36,173 nt of DNA from Candidatus Aminicenans sakinawicola JGI OTU-1 (GTDB lineage Bacteria > Acidobacteriota > Aminicenantia > Aminicenantales > Aminicenantaceae): positions 1 to 36,173 of the forward strand of contig AWNV01000030.1 in assembly GCA_000493965.1 (NCBI GenBank), written 5' to 3'. Below, one piece after another: positions 1 to 7,375 of the stretch (its first letter is position 1; the number at the start of each line of letters is the position of its first letter). The notes below the pieces were generated by a model. That model searched no databases and had not been told where the DNA came from. It saw nothing but the letters and a program-made list of their open reading frames with translations. The position numbers and the translations under genes are program-made.

Positions 1-126
1 GGAAAAATCAAAGTAATTAGCAGATATAATGGAGAATGAATATTGGTATCAGCAATTTTTATGAATAACCCAGGAGGACTTGACGAAAGCAAGTATAACA
101 AGTAACTTTAAGATGGAAAAGTTAAA
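1..126 (+). other. Leader upstream of the first lipoprotein gene; possible tail of an upstream gene
   Basis: The first frame is open from the window edge to a TGA at 37-39 and could be the last dozen codons of an upstream gene, but it is too short to identify. A strong Shine-Dalgarno-like AGGAGG lies at 72-77 without an ATG at normal spacing. A short reading frame could run from TTG at 80, or ATG at 113, to TGA at 128-130, overlapping the ATG of the lipoprotein gene as ATGA. This may be a coupling leader. No convincing promoter was seen. Confidence 0.25.
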
Positions 127-477
127 ATGACCAAAAAAACAATATTTTCTATTATTCTGATTGTTCCCCTTATGTTTATTATTTCTGGCTGTGTTTCTTC
201 CATTAACCAAAACCAGCTTAGTTATGGCATTCAGGCCGCTAAAAAAGATTTGTGGAATGAAGCTATCTTCCGCTGGGAAAAATGCTTAAAATCTAATCCA
301 AATTCTGCATCAGCACACAACAACCTGGCTGTGGCTTATGAAAAAAAAGGTCTACTGGATAAAGCAAAAAAAGAATACGAAGCGGCATTAAAAATCAGCC
401 CGGGAAATAAACATATCAAATCAAACTATGAAAATTTTAAAAAAGCCAGAGAGAACACCGATGATGAAAAAAAATAG
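127..477 (+). CDS. Small TPR-repeat lipoprotein
   Basis: A 116-residue protein with a lipoprotein signal peptide: a basic start, a hydrophobic stretch and the lipobox ISGC, with the modified cysteine at about residue 22. The rest looks like two tetratricopeptide repeats (about residues 33-100), shown by the spacing in WNEAIFRWEKCLKSNPNS and the following AHNNLAVAYEKKGLLDKA. TPRs mediate protein-protein contacts, so a periplasmic, membrane-anchored scaffold or assembly role is likely. Its 3' end overlaps the next lipoprotein gene, suggesting translational coupling and a shared function. The ribosome-binding site before ATG 127 is weak. The exact function cannot be read from the sequence. Confidence 0.8.
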   Translation: MTKKTIFSIILIVPLMFIISGCVSSINQNQLSYGIQAAKKDLWNEAIFRWEKCLKSNPNSASAHNNLAVAYEKKGLLDKAKKEYEAALKISPGNKHIKSNYENFKKARENTDDEKK

Positions 478-1120
478 GTTCATTCTTTTAATTATCATTC
501 TGATTCTTTCTTCCTGTACATCAAACGAATACTGGAAAGTAAGAATTGAAGTTTCTCAAAAACCTGCTGTCAATCTCGATAAATTTAAAGAATTTATCAT
601 TACCGACTTCTTTGTAAAAAAAGAAACAAAAAATTTCAACATCAATAATGAACTCAAAGACTATTTTGCTACAGAACTCGGGCAAACACTTGAAAATAAA
701 ATCTCCTCAAAGGAAATTCCTTTAGAGAAAGAAGACGTTTTCAAGGATGAGGATTTCTGGAAAAATCTTTCCGTCGACGCAAAAGAATCCGTTCTTTTTA
801 CGGGAAGCATTCAATACACACAGGAAACCCGCAAGGCCCTTATAAAGAAGCTAAAGAAAGAGCAGGAAAGCCCATTCACATCAGAATCAAAATTCGCTCA
901 AAGAAAATTTTACACTCTTCAGCTTGAGGTTTATCTCATTGACACACAAACAGGAAAAATTGTGTACAAAAGAAATTTCAGAGAAACAAAAGCCTATAAA
1001 AATCCAAACCAGACTGCCTATTTCGCATTCTTTGACCTTGTTAAGAATATCAAGGATAAGCTTTTCGCCCATATGCTCGGTATTAAAAAAATCCAGGAAA
1101 GATATATCATTTCTAACTAA
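461..1120 (+). CDS. Lipoprotein of unknown function
   Basis: I chose ATG 461 (or 464) rather than the upstream ATG at 428, because it places a normal lipoprotein signal directly at the start: MMKKNRF, a hydrophobic run, then LSSC. A GAGAG-like ribosome site sits just upstream. This gives about 219 residues, overlapping the end of the TPR lipoprotein gene by 17 bases or fewer. The mature part is charged and soluble-looking. It ends with alternating hydrophobic strands containing DTQTGKIVYKRNF, a pattern common in CsgG/LpoB-like periplasmic lipoproteins that bind nucleotide or assemble at the outer membrane. That resemblance is only suggestive and I do not recognise the family. The gene lies 18 bases before the large surface protein and is probably co-transcribed with it. 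Confidence 0.7.
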   Translation: MMKKNRFILLIIILILSSCTSNEYWKVRIEVSQKPAVNLDKFKEFIITDFFVKKETKNFNINNELKDYFATELGQTLENKISSKEIPLEKEDVFKDEDFWKNLSVDAKESVLFTGSIQYTQETRKALIKKLKKEQESPFTSESKFAQRKFYTLQLEVYLIDTQTGKIVYKRNFRETKAYKNPNQTAYFAFFDLVKNIKDKLFAHMLGIKKIQERYIISN

Positions 1121-1138
1121 ATTAAACGGGGAGAAAAT

Positions 1139-4096
1139 ATGAAAAATTTAATAAAACATATCACATTTTTCCTTCTTTTAGCTGCTTTGGTATCTTCTGG
1201 TTTCTCACAATTCATATATTTCCCTTACTACGGGAAAAATAAAGTCCTTTATACAAAATTTGATTGGGACCACTACGAGACGGATCATTTCGATATTTAC
1301 TATTACTCCAAAGATGACCGAACTCTAAAAAGAATTGCAGAATTAGCCGAAAGCGCATACAAAAGAATAAGCAATGACATTAAGCACGACCTTTCCGCCA
1401 AAGTGCCCTTTCTTTATTATTGCACGACAACTGATTTCCAGCAGACAAATCTTTTTCAGATGCCAGAGGGAGTACTGGGCGCAGCAGAACCCCTCCTTTA
1501 CCGCGTTGCCCTGCACGGAGACATGCCTGATGACGAACTCCAAGACCTTGTAGAACATGAATTGACACATATCTTTGAGTACGACCTGCTCTGGGGAAGT
1601 CCGGGAGGAGTACTTTATTCGGTTTCCCAACCTGCTAGCTGGATTATGGAAGGCTTTTCAGAGTATAATACACATAACTGGTCCTGCTGGTCCTCTTTAA
1701 TCGTACGCGACAGCGTTCTCAACGACAGGATTCCAGAAATAAACAAAATGGGAGAGCTGTCTTCTCAATACCTGCTGCCTCGAGATCCAGCTTACGACTT
1801 TGGTCATGCAATATATGAATTTATTGAGTTCAAATACGGAAAAAATGGAATCCAGTCCTTCTGGCATTCAATGAAGAACTCTTCTCTCGCTGGGAAAACT
1901 TACCCTATAAAAAGAGCCTTCAACAAAGAACACAAAGAGTTTAATTACGAATTCAAAAAATACCTTCGTAACAAATTCAAACCCTTTCTCTTAAGGGAAA
2001 ACCCTGAAGATTACAGCCTTCCCATAGGTCCTGAATTCCCTTTAAACCCATATTACTTTTCCTTCTCTCATGCTCTTTCTCCATCAGGAGATATAGTTGC
2101 CATCCTCACTTATAATGTTAAAGACAGCGACATCGATATTGTTCTTCTTTCAACAAAGGACGGAAGTGTTATCAAGAACATTACAAAGGGCTATACACTT
2201 AAGTACGAGCACATTAAAAGGGAAATCGATCCGTCCAAGGGAAAAGACCTCTCGTGGTCTCCGGATGGAGACATGATTGCTTTCTTCGGCCGGGCAGGGC
2301 AAAAACATTCGCTCTATATTGTAAACGCATTAACAGGAAAAACCTTAAGAACAATTAAGATTCCTTACGACCAGCCCGCATCCCCTTGCTTCTTTCCTGA
2401 GAAAGAAGAGCTTCTTTTTACTGCGTTCCAAAACGGCATTCCAGACATATTCAAAATAAACCTTGAGAACGGCAAAATCCTTAACATGACAGAAGACGAC
2501 GCCTTTGAGAAGGCTCCCAGTATTTCACCTGACGGAAAAGTTGTTGCCTATACAATTCATCTCGATACTTATGACAAACTTTTTCTGTCCCCAACAAACA
2601 ATTTAAAAAATAAGACCCAGCTTACTTTCGGAAGGGCTAACACAATCACTCCTGAGTTCTCTCGAGATTCAGAAAAAATATATTTTTCTGGCGATACTCG
2701 AGGTGCGTTCAATATTTACTCTTTAAACCTGAAAACAGGCGAACTCAAACGCTATACAGATGTCACGACAGGAAACTTTTTTCCTTTTCCTCATCCGAAA
2801 GGTCCCAAAACAATAATATTTTCTTCATTCAACAAGGGGTCATTTCAAGTCTTCAAGAGCGATCTCGAAGGAGAAGTCGAGAAAAACATCTCTTTTGCTG
2901 AAAAATCACCTGATGATGAATTCAAGAAGTTTGAGCCCATAGTGACTTTCGAAATTGACAAGAAAAAGATTCAAGCACATAAAGGCATGGGCAAATTATA
3001 TCTTACAGGCCGACCTCCTGTTGATACTATTATTTCAACAGATGGTTCAATATACGGAGGTTCTGCCCTCTCTTTTTCCGATCTGTTTAGAGATTATACC
3101 TTTTCGCTCACAGCTTACCAGGTAAGAAATTTCCGTTCCTACTATTTCTCCTATCTTAATCAAAAAAACAGACTGCAATACATGGCATCAGCTTTTCAGT
3201 ATACTATCTTTTATTATCCTTCTTATTATTACTTTAATCCTTCTCTTTTCAACTTTCTGTCATACCGCGACGCTATTGCCACAAGAAAAATCTCAGGAAT
3301 AAACGTCAGCGCCTATTATCCTTTCAACCTGTACTACAGAACACAAGCAACCTTATCTTACAATCACTACGAAGAAGATTTTTACGACCCTTACCTCAAT
3401 CAATTTTATGGGGGCGGTGGCTACTCTATGTTCTGGAATGGAAGCATGATTTCAACCTCTCTCTCTCTTACAGGGGAAACCACTCACTTCAAATACTATG
3501 GCCCTGCAGCAGGCAATACTTTCCAATTTGGTGTAACTCAGGGAATTCCAATTTCAAGCAGCTTCCTCCGGAATACAACTGTTCAAGCGGACTACCGGAA
3601 GTACCTCAATATCGGAAGCGATTTCCTCCTGGCTTTTCGTATAAATTGTTTCGTCAGCCGCGGAAAAAATCCATATATCACCTATTTTGGAGGAAACAAC
3701 CAGGTGCGATCAGCTTATTACTATAGTATTGTCGGAAATGAGGGTTGGTATTCAAACCTTGAATTCCGATTCCCTGTCATAAACGCTGCTAATACTATTA
3801 TTGGACAAATTGGACCTGTTCGAGGAACTCTCTTCTTTGATGTTTCCCGTTCAAAACTAAAAGGATACTCCGCTCAATTTGCCTCATATGTTGGAACTGA
3901 TGAATACGGACTTCCTGAATACAGATTCTTTGATGCTCTAGGATCCTACGGTTTCGGTTTCCAATTTTTCTTTTTGGGGCTGCCTTTCCATATAGAATTT
4001 GTAAAGAGGCTGGAATTTCCTGATTTTTCTAACCCTCTCAAGTTTGATACGTTTGGAAAATTTCAGACGAAATTTTGGATTGGTTTCGACTTTTAA
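1139..4096 (+). CDS. Secreted HELTH peptidase-like / TolB-propeller / beta-barrel protein
   Basis: A 985-residue exported protein with a cleavable signal peptide (about residues 1-23). Residues about 40-290 resemble a peptidase-MA-like metalloprotease: HELTH at 140-144 supplies the HExxH zinc motif, and WIMEGFSEY at 168-176 offers the third glutamate ligand. Residues about 310-620 contain TolB/PD40-type propeller blades, seen as repeated SPDG-like turns (SWSPDGDMIAFF, SISPDGKVVAYT, EFSRDSEKIYFSGD). The last 330 or so residues are rich in aromatic, alternating strands and end in phenylalanine (FWIGFDF), as outer-membrane barrels do. I infer an outer-membrane-anchored protease or periplasmic sensor. 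The active-site residues look intact. Its substrate is unknown. A GGGGAG ribosome site precedes ATG 1139. Confidence 0.85.
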   Translation: MKNLIKHITFFLLLAALVSSGFSQFIYFPYYGKNKVLYTKFDWDHYETDHFDIYYYSKDDRTLKRIAELAESAYKRISNDIKHDLSAKVPFLYYCTTTDFQQTNLFQMPEGVLGAAEPLLYRVALHGDMPDDELQDLVEHELTHIFEYDLLWGSPGGVLYSVSQPASWIMEGFSEYNTHNWSCWSSLIVRDSVLNDRIPEINKMGELSSQYLLPRDPAYDFGHAIYEFIEFKYGKNGIQSFWHSMKNSSLAGKTYPIKRAFNKEHKEFNYEFKKYLRNKFKPFLLRENPEDYSLPIGPEFPLNPYYFSFSHALSPSGDIVAILTYNVKDSDIDIVLLSTKDGSVIKNITKGYTLKYEHIKREIDPSKGKDLSWSPDGDMIAFFGRAGQKHSLYIVNALTGKTLRTIKIPYDQPASPCFFPEKEELLFTAFQNGIPDIFKINLENGKILNMTEDDAFEKAPSISPDGKVVAYTIHLDTYDKLFLSPTNNLKNKTQLTFGRANTITPEFSRDSEKIYFSGDTRGAFNIYSLNLKTGELKRYTDVTTGNFFPFPHPKGPKTIIFSSFNKGSFQVFKSDLEGEVEKNISFAEKSPDDEFKKFEPIVTFEIDKKKIQAHKGMGKLYLTGRPPVDTIISTDGSIYGGSALSFSDLFRDYTFSLTAYQVRNFRSYYFSYLNQKNRLQYMASAFQYTIFYYPSYYYFNPSLFNFLSYRDAIATRKISGINVSAYYPFNLYYRTQATLSYNHYEEDFYDPYLNQFYGGGGYSMFWNGSMISTSLSLTGETTHFKYYGPAAGNTFQFGVTQGIPISSSFLRNTTVQADYRKYLNIGSDFLLAFRINCFVSRGKNPYITYFGGNNQVRSAYYYSIVGNEGWYSNLEFRFPVINAANTIIGQIGPVRGTLFFDVSRSKLKGYSAQFASYVGTDEYGLPEYRFFDALGSYGFGFQFFFLGLPFHIEFVKRLEFPDFSNPLKFDTFGKFQTKFWIGFDF

Positions 4097-4115
4097 AAAA
4101 ATTGATATAAACTTC

Positions 4116-4144
4116 TTGAAATCCAAAAATGGGAGTGTTATCAT
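4116..4144 (+). promoter_or_regulatory. Candidate sigma-70-type promoter for dnaA
   Basis: TTGAAA at 4116-4121 and TATCAT at 4139-4144 are separated by 17 bases. Each hexamer matches the consensus at five of six positions. Transcription would start near 4151, giving a leader of about 80 bases that contains the palindrome and DnaA-box-like sites. Confidence 0.5.
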
Positions 4145-4174
4145 ACCCGTGCCTCCTCAAAATCGGCAACCAGC

Positions 4175-4190
4175 AAAACCTTAAGGTTTT
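4175..4190. repeat. Perfect 16-nt palindrome in the dnaA leader
   Basis: AAAACCTTAAGGTTTT reads identically on both strands. Its last four bases form the start of the first DnaA-box-like site, so protein binding at the two elements could interact. It lacks a GC stem and U-tract order typical of an intrinsic terminator, so an operator or origin element is more likely. Confidence 0.6.
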
Positions 4191-4218
4191 CCACAGTTGT
4201 GGAAAATTATGTGGAAAT
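4187..4218. promoter_or_regulatory. Cluster of three DnaA-box-like sites (putative oriC / dnaA autoregulation)
   Basis: TTTTCCACA at 4187-4195 and its inverse TGTGGAAAA at 4198-4206 differ from the DnaA box TTATCCACA by one base and form a head-to-head pair. A third, weaker copy on the minus strand occupies 4210-4218 (TGTGGAAAT, two differences). They lie between the proposed promoter and the dnaA start codon, where DnaA binding could repress its own gene or help open the origin. DnaA autoregulation is well known in other bacteria; here it is inferred from position and sequence. Confidence 0.6.
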
Positions 4219-4231
4219 CTTAATTATAAAA

Positions 4232-5563
4232 ATGCAACACGAAGATAAATTTAACTATTGGTTACAAATCAAAAATAATATTAAAGATAAAATTGATAAA
4301 AACAGCTATGAAACCTGGCTTGATCCTCCTGTCTATATAGGAAAGGAAGACAATATTATTTACATAAAGGTTCCTAATTCTTATTTTAAAGAGTGGCTGT
4401 CATTTCACTACTCAAAACTAATAGATAAATCCTCTCAAGAATTATTTGGTAAGGTTTATGAAATAAAATATATTTTAGAAGAGACGACATCTTCATTCAT
4501 ACGCCGGCCTCCAGGCGAGAGAAAATCAAAACACGGCTCTTTGTTAAATCCTAATTTAAATCCTAAATATACTTTTGAAAATTTTATTGTCGGCTCATGC
4601 AACCAGTTCGCACATGCGGCTGCAATCGCAGTGTCTAAAAACCCTGCCACATCATATAATCCTCTCTATATTTACGGTGGTGCAGGCCTAGGAAAAACCC
4701 ATCTGATGAACGCTATTGGACATTATATTCTAAACGATATCCGTGGACTAAAAATATTATATATTACAACTGAGAAGTTTATGAATGACCTTATTAATCA
4801 TTTACAATACGGGAAAATCCTTGATTTTCGTCAGAAATACCGGAGCATAGACGTGCTCCTTATAGATGATATCCACTACCTTGCAGGAAGAGAAAGAACA
4901 AAAGAAGAATTCTTCCACACATTCAACCATCTTTACGACAGCCAGAAGCAAATAGTTATATCAAGCGATTGCCCACCTAAAGAGATACCAAACCTCGAAG
5001 AAAGATTTCGTTCCCGTTTTGAATGGGGCTTAATTGCTGACCTAAAGCCTCCAGATATTGAAACGAGGATTGCTATCCTTAAAAAAAAATCAGAGTTAGA
5101 CGGAATCAATCTACCTGAAAGCGTAGCTTTATATATTGCAGATAAAGTTCACTCTAATGTAAGAGAGCTTGAAGGATTCTTGCGACGTGTTATTGCTTAC
5201 GCTTCACTCAAAGGAAAAGAGATAGACCTAGATATTACTAAAGATGCATTGAAAGACTTGTTGGATTCCACATCAAATATTATTACGGTAGAAAAAATTC
5301 AAAATATCATTTGTCATAACTTTAAGATGAATCTATCCCAACTAAAGTCGAAAAATAACTCCCCAAAGGTTGTCTTTCCAAGACAGATCGCTATGTACTT
5401 ATCAAAGGAGCTTACGAAAAGTTCTCTTCCAGAAATAGGAAAAAAATTCGGTGGAAAACATCATACAACTGTAATTCACAGTATTCAAAAAATAGAAAAG
5501 ATGCGAAATGAAAGTCCAGAATTCAACAGAGAAATAAACAAAATAATTGACTATATTCACTAG
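4232..5563 (+). CDS. dnaA: Chromosomal replication initiator DnaA
   Basis: DnaA binds origin DNA and opens it for replication. I start it at ATG 4232 (443 residues) rather than GTG 4199, because the usual domain I opening (a short polar lead, then W..L...I and TWLDPP at 28-33) follows directly and the DnaA-box sites then stay upstream. Domain III has the Walker A loop GGAGLGKTH at 149-157 and Walker B LLIDDIHYLAG at 209-219, with an arginine-rich sensor region (LEERFRSRFEWG). The C-terminal DNA-binding helix carries GGKHHTTVIHS, a normal variant of the DnaA signature. Linker domain II is short. Ribosome binding is weak, perhaps GTGGAA at 4211-4216. dnaN follows after 111 bases. All key motifs are intact. 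Confidence 0.97.
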   Translation: MQHEDKFNYWLQIKNNIKDKIDKNSYETWLDPPVYIGKEDNIIYIKVPNSYFKEWLSFHYSKLIDKSSQELFGKVYEIKYILEETTSSFIRRPPGERKSKHGSLLNPNLNPKYTFENFIVGSCNQFAHAAAIAVSKNPATSYNPLYIYGGAGLGKTHLMNAIGHYILNDIRGLKILYITTEKFMNDLINHLQYGKILDFRQKYRSIDVLLIDDIHYLAGRERTKEEFFHTFNHLYDSQKQIVISSDCPPKEIPNLEERFRSRFEWGLIADLKPPDIETRIAILKKKSELDGINLPESVALYIADKVHSNVRELEGFLRRVIAYASLKGKEIDLDITKDALKDLLDSTSNIITVEKIQNIICHNFKMNLSQLKSKNNSPKVVFPRQIAMYLSKELTKSSLPEIGKKFGGKHHTTVIHSIQKIEKMRNESPEFNREINKIIDYIH

Positions 5564-5674
5564 AAGAATCAATCTATTATGAAATTTTTTCACATTTCAT
5601 TTGCTTTTATAATTATTGTTATTTATTTTTATCTATAATTAGATAATAATAATCTAATATAGAGAGGTGGAAAA
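5564..5674. other. AT-rich dnaA-dnaN spacer with inverted repeat; possible duplex-unwinding region
   Basis: This spacer is almost entirely A and T between 5581 and 5658. It holds an inverted repeat with 7-base arms ATTAGAT/ATCTAAT (5638-5658) around AATAATA, a -10-like TATAAT at 5634-5639 without a good -35, and one poor DnaA-box match (TTTTTCACA, 5586-5594). The composition suits an unwinding element or a dnaN leader. GAGAGGTGG at 5661-5669 serves as ribosome site for dnaN. Confidence 0.35.
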
Positions 5675-6775
5675 ATGAAATTTATAATTGAAAAAGAAAG
5701 AATCCTTAAGGAGCTACAAATATTTCAAGGAATTCTAGAAAAAAGAAGTACAATGCCTATACTGGCAAATATATTAATTAGTGTATTAGAGGATAGAATT
5801 GAAATAACTGGAACTGACCTGGAGGTAGGAATAAAATGCCATTTTCCAGCCAGGATGTATGAGAAAGGGGTAATTACAATATCAGGTAAGAAGTTATTTG
5901 AAATAGTTAAATCCATTTCAGAGGGGAAAGAAGTTGTTTTTGAAGAGAGCAATGACTTAATGATGAAGATTTCTGCAGGCGACAGTCAATTTAAAGTGCT
6001 GTGCTTGTCCAAAGAAGACTACCCTCCGGTTCCTGAGCCGAAATTTATAAAAAACATTTTTCTCCAAGGCGATAAAGTAAGGGAGATGATAGAAAAGGTA
6101 TATTTTTCAATAACACAGGAACAGAGGTACTATTTAAATGGTGCGCTAATGATGCTTAAGAATGATACTATGGAGTTAGTAAGCACGGATGGGCATAGAC
6201 TTGCTTACACTTCGGTATCTATGGACAATATGAACTTAGAAAGCGAAATAAAAGGAATAGTGTCAAAAAAGACTCTTGGTGAATTAAAAAAATTTGAAGA
6301 TGATTCTATTGAATTTGACCTTGATGAAAATAATTTATTTTTCAGGGTTGGAAACAGAACACTTATTTCAAGAGTGATTGATGGTAAATTTCCAAATTAT
6401 GAAGCTGTTATCCCGAGCGACAATAAAAACATAATGATTGTTTCGAGAGAAGAATTTGCAGATGCGATTAGAAGGGTTTCTCTTTTATCTACAGAGAGAT
6501 CAAGAGGAGTCAAGTTTAATATTGAAAAAGACCAATTAAGACTATTCTCATCTAGTCCTGAAATTGGAGAAGCCAAGGATAAGGTTGATATTGACTACGA
6601 TGGCGAACAAATCGAGGTGGGATTTAACTCTCAGTATCTTCTTGATTTTCTTTCAATTGTAAAATCAGACAAGGTTCGGTTTGAACTAAAGGATGAAAAC
6701 AGCGCTGTATTAATTAAACCAGAAAACAACGAAGAGATAGAATATAAGTATGTGTTAATGCCAATGAAGATTTAA
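5675..6775 (+). CDS. dnaN: DNA polymerase III beta subunit (sliding clamp)
   Basis: The beta clamp is a ring-shaped dimer that tethers the replicative polymerase to DNA. The 366-residue length is normal for the three-domain family. Recognisable stretches are the N-terminal KRSTMPILANILI, the domain 2 segment YYLNGALMM followed by VSTDGHRLAY, VIDGKFPNYEAVIP in the third quarter, and the C-terminal YKYVLMPMKI that resembles the usual clamp ending YVLMPMR. A GAGAGGTGG ribosome site precedes ATG 5675. It follows dnaA, the common bacterial arrangement. recF and gyrB, which often come next, are absent here; the following gene is unrelated (DoxX). Confidence 0.97.
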   Translation: MKFIIEKERILKELQIFQGILEKRSTMPILANILISVLEDRIEITGTDLEVGIKCHFPARMYEKGVITISGKKLFEIVKSISEGKEVVFEESNDLMMKISAGDSQFKVLCLSKEDYPPVPEPKFIKNIFLQGDKVREMIEKVYFSITQEQRYYLNGALMMLKNDTMELVSTDGHRLAYTSVSMDNMNLESEIKGIVSKKTLGELKKFEDDSIEFDLDENNLFFRVGNRTLISRVIDGKFPNYEAVIPSDNKNIMIVSREEFADAIRRVSLLSTERSRGVKFNIEKDQLRLFSSSPEIGEAKDKVDIDYDGEQIEVGFNSQYLLDFLSIVKSDKVRFELKDENSAVLIKPENNEEIEYKYVLMPMKI

Positions 6776-6844
6776 AAGGAAGCCTTTGTTTCAATCTCTA
6801 ATATAAAATTTTCCTAGGTTTATTCAAAATAAGGTAGGGGAATA

Positions 6845-7357
6845 ATGCTGAAAAGAAAAGAAAACAAGAATGGGGGTCTGTCAAAATATACAAACATCCA
6901 GTTAAGTGCACTGGTAATCTTGAGAGTTTTAATTGGGTGGCACTTTCTATATGAAGGAATAACAAAGTTGGTTAATCCCTACTGGTCGGCGGCTGGATAT
7001 CTATCAGAGTCAAAATGGATACTGTCGGGTTTGTTCAGATCTATTTTAACAAGCGAGACCGTTTTAAAGATAGTCGATTTTTTAAATATATGGGGATTGA
7101 TTGCAATAGGAATCGCGTTGATTGCAGGATGTATGACAAAGACTGCTAGTATTTCAGCGATTGTCCTTCTGTTTTTATATTATATGTGTAATCCTCCGTT
7201 TATTGGGTATGAATACACGACTCCTGCAGAAGGAGCCTATTTAATCGTGAATAAGAATTTAATCGAGATGTTTGCCTTGTTTGTTTTAACATTATTCCCT
7301 ACTGGAAAGATTATTGGATTAGATAGGCTAATATCCAGAAAAAAGAGGCCTGAGTGA
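6845..7357 (+). CDS. DoxX-family membrane protein
   Basis: A 170-residue integral membrane protein with about four hydrophobic helices. The N-terminal LRVLIGWHFLYEGITKLVNP matches the DoxX opening (R..lG..fl..G..Kl), and a later helix has GLIAIGIALIAGCMTKTA. DoxX relatives include the quinone-linked DoxD subunit of archaeal thiosulfate oxidation, but most bacterial members have no assigned reaction. It stands 18 bases before a Tat-type oxidoreductase, so an electron-transfer or membrane-docking partner role for that enzyme is possible but unproven. The ribosome site GGTAGGGG lies before ATG 6845. A promoter is not clear in the 69-base gap after dnaN. Confidence 0.8.
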   Translation: MLKRKENKNGGLSKYTNIQLSALVILRVLIGWHFLYEGITKLVNPYWSAAGYLSESKWILSGLFRSILTSETVLKIVDFLNIWGLIAIGIALIAGCMTKTASISAIVLLFLYYMCNPPFIGYEYTTPAEGAYLIVNKNLIEMFALFVLTLFPTGKIIGLDRLISRKKRPE

Positions 7358-7375
7358 ATTATTTTGAGGCGCTAA

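Noticed and set aside
428..460. ATG 428 as start of the second lipoprotein.
   Set aside because: It adds charged residues before a complete lipoprotein signal peptide that starts at 461 or 464 and would enlarge the overlap to 50 bases.
4199..4231. GTG at 4199 as dnaA start.
   Set aside because: It would place the DnaA-box sites inside the coding region and add 11 residues not typical of domain I. ATG 4232 gives the usual N-terminus.
6776..6844. AAAGG-AAG-CCTTT after dnaN as a terminator.
   Set aside because: The stem is only five base pairs, A/T-rich, and no T-tract follows.
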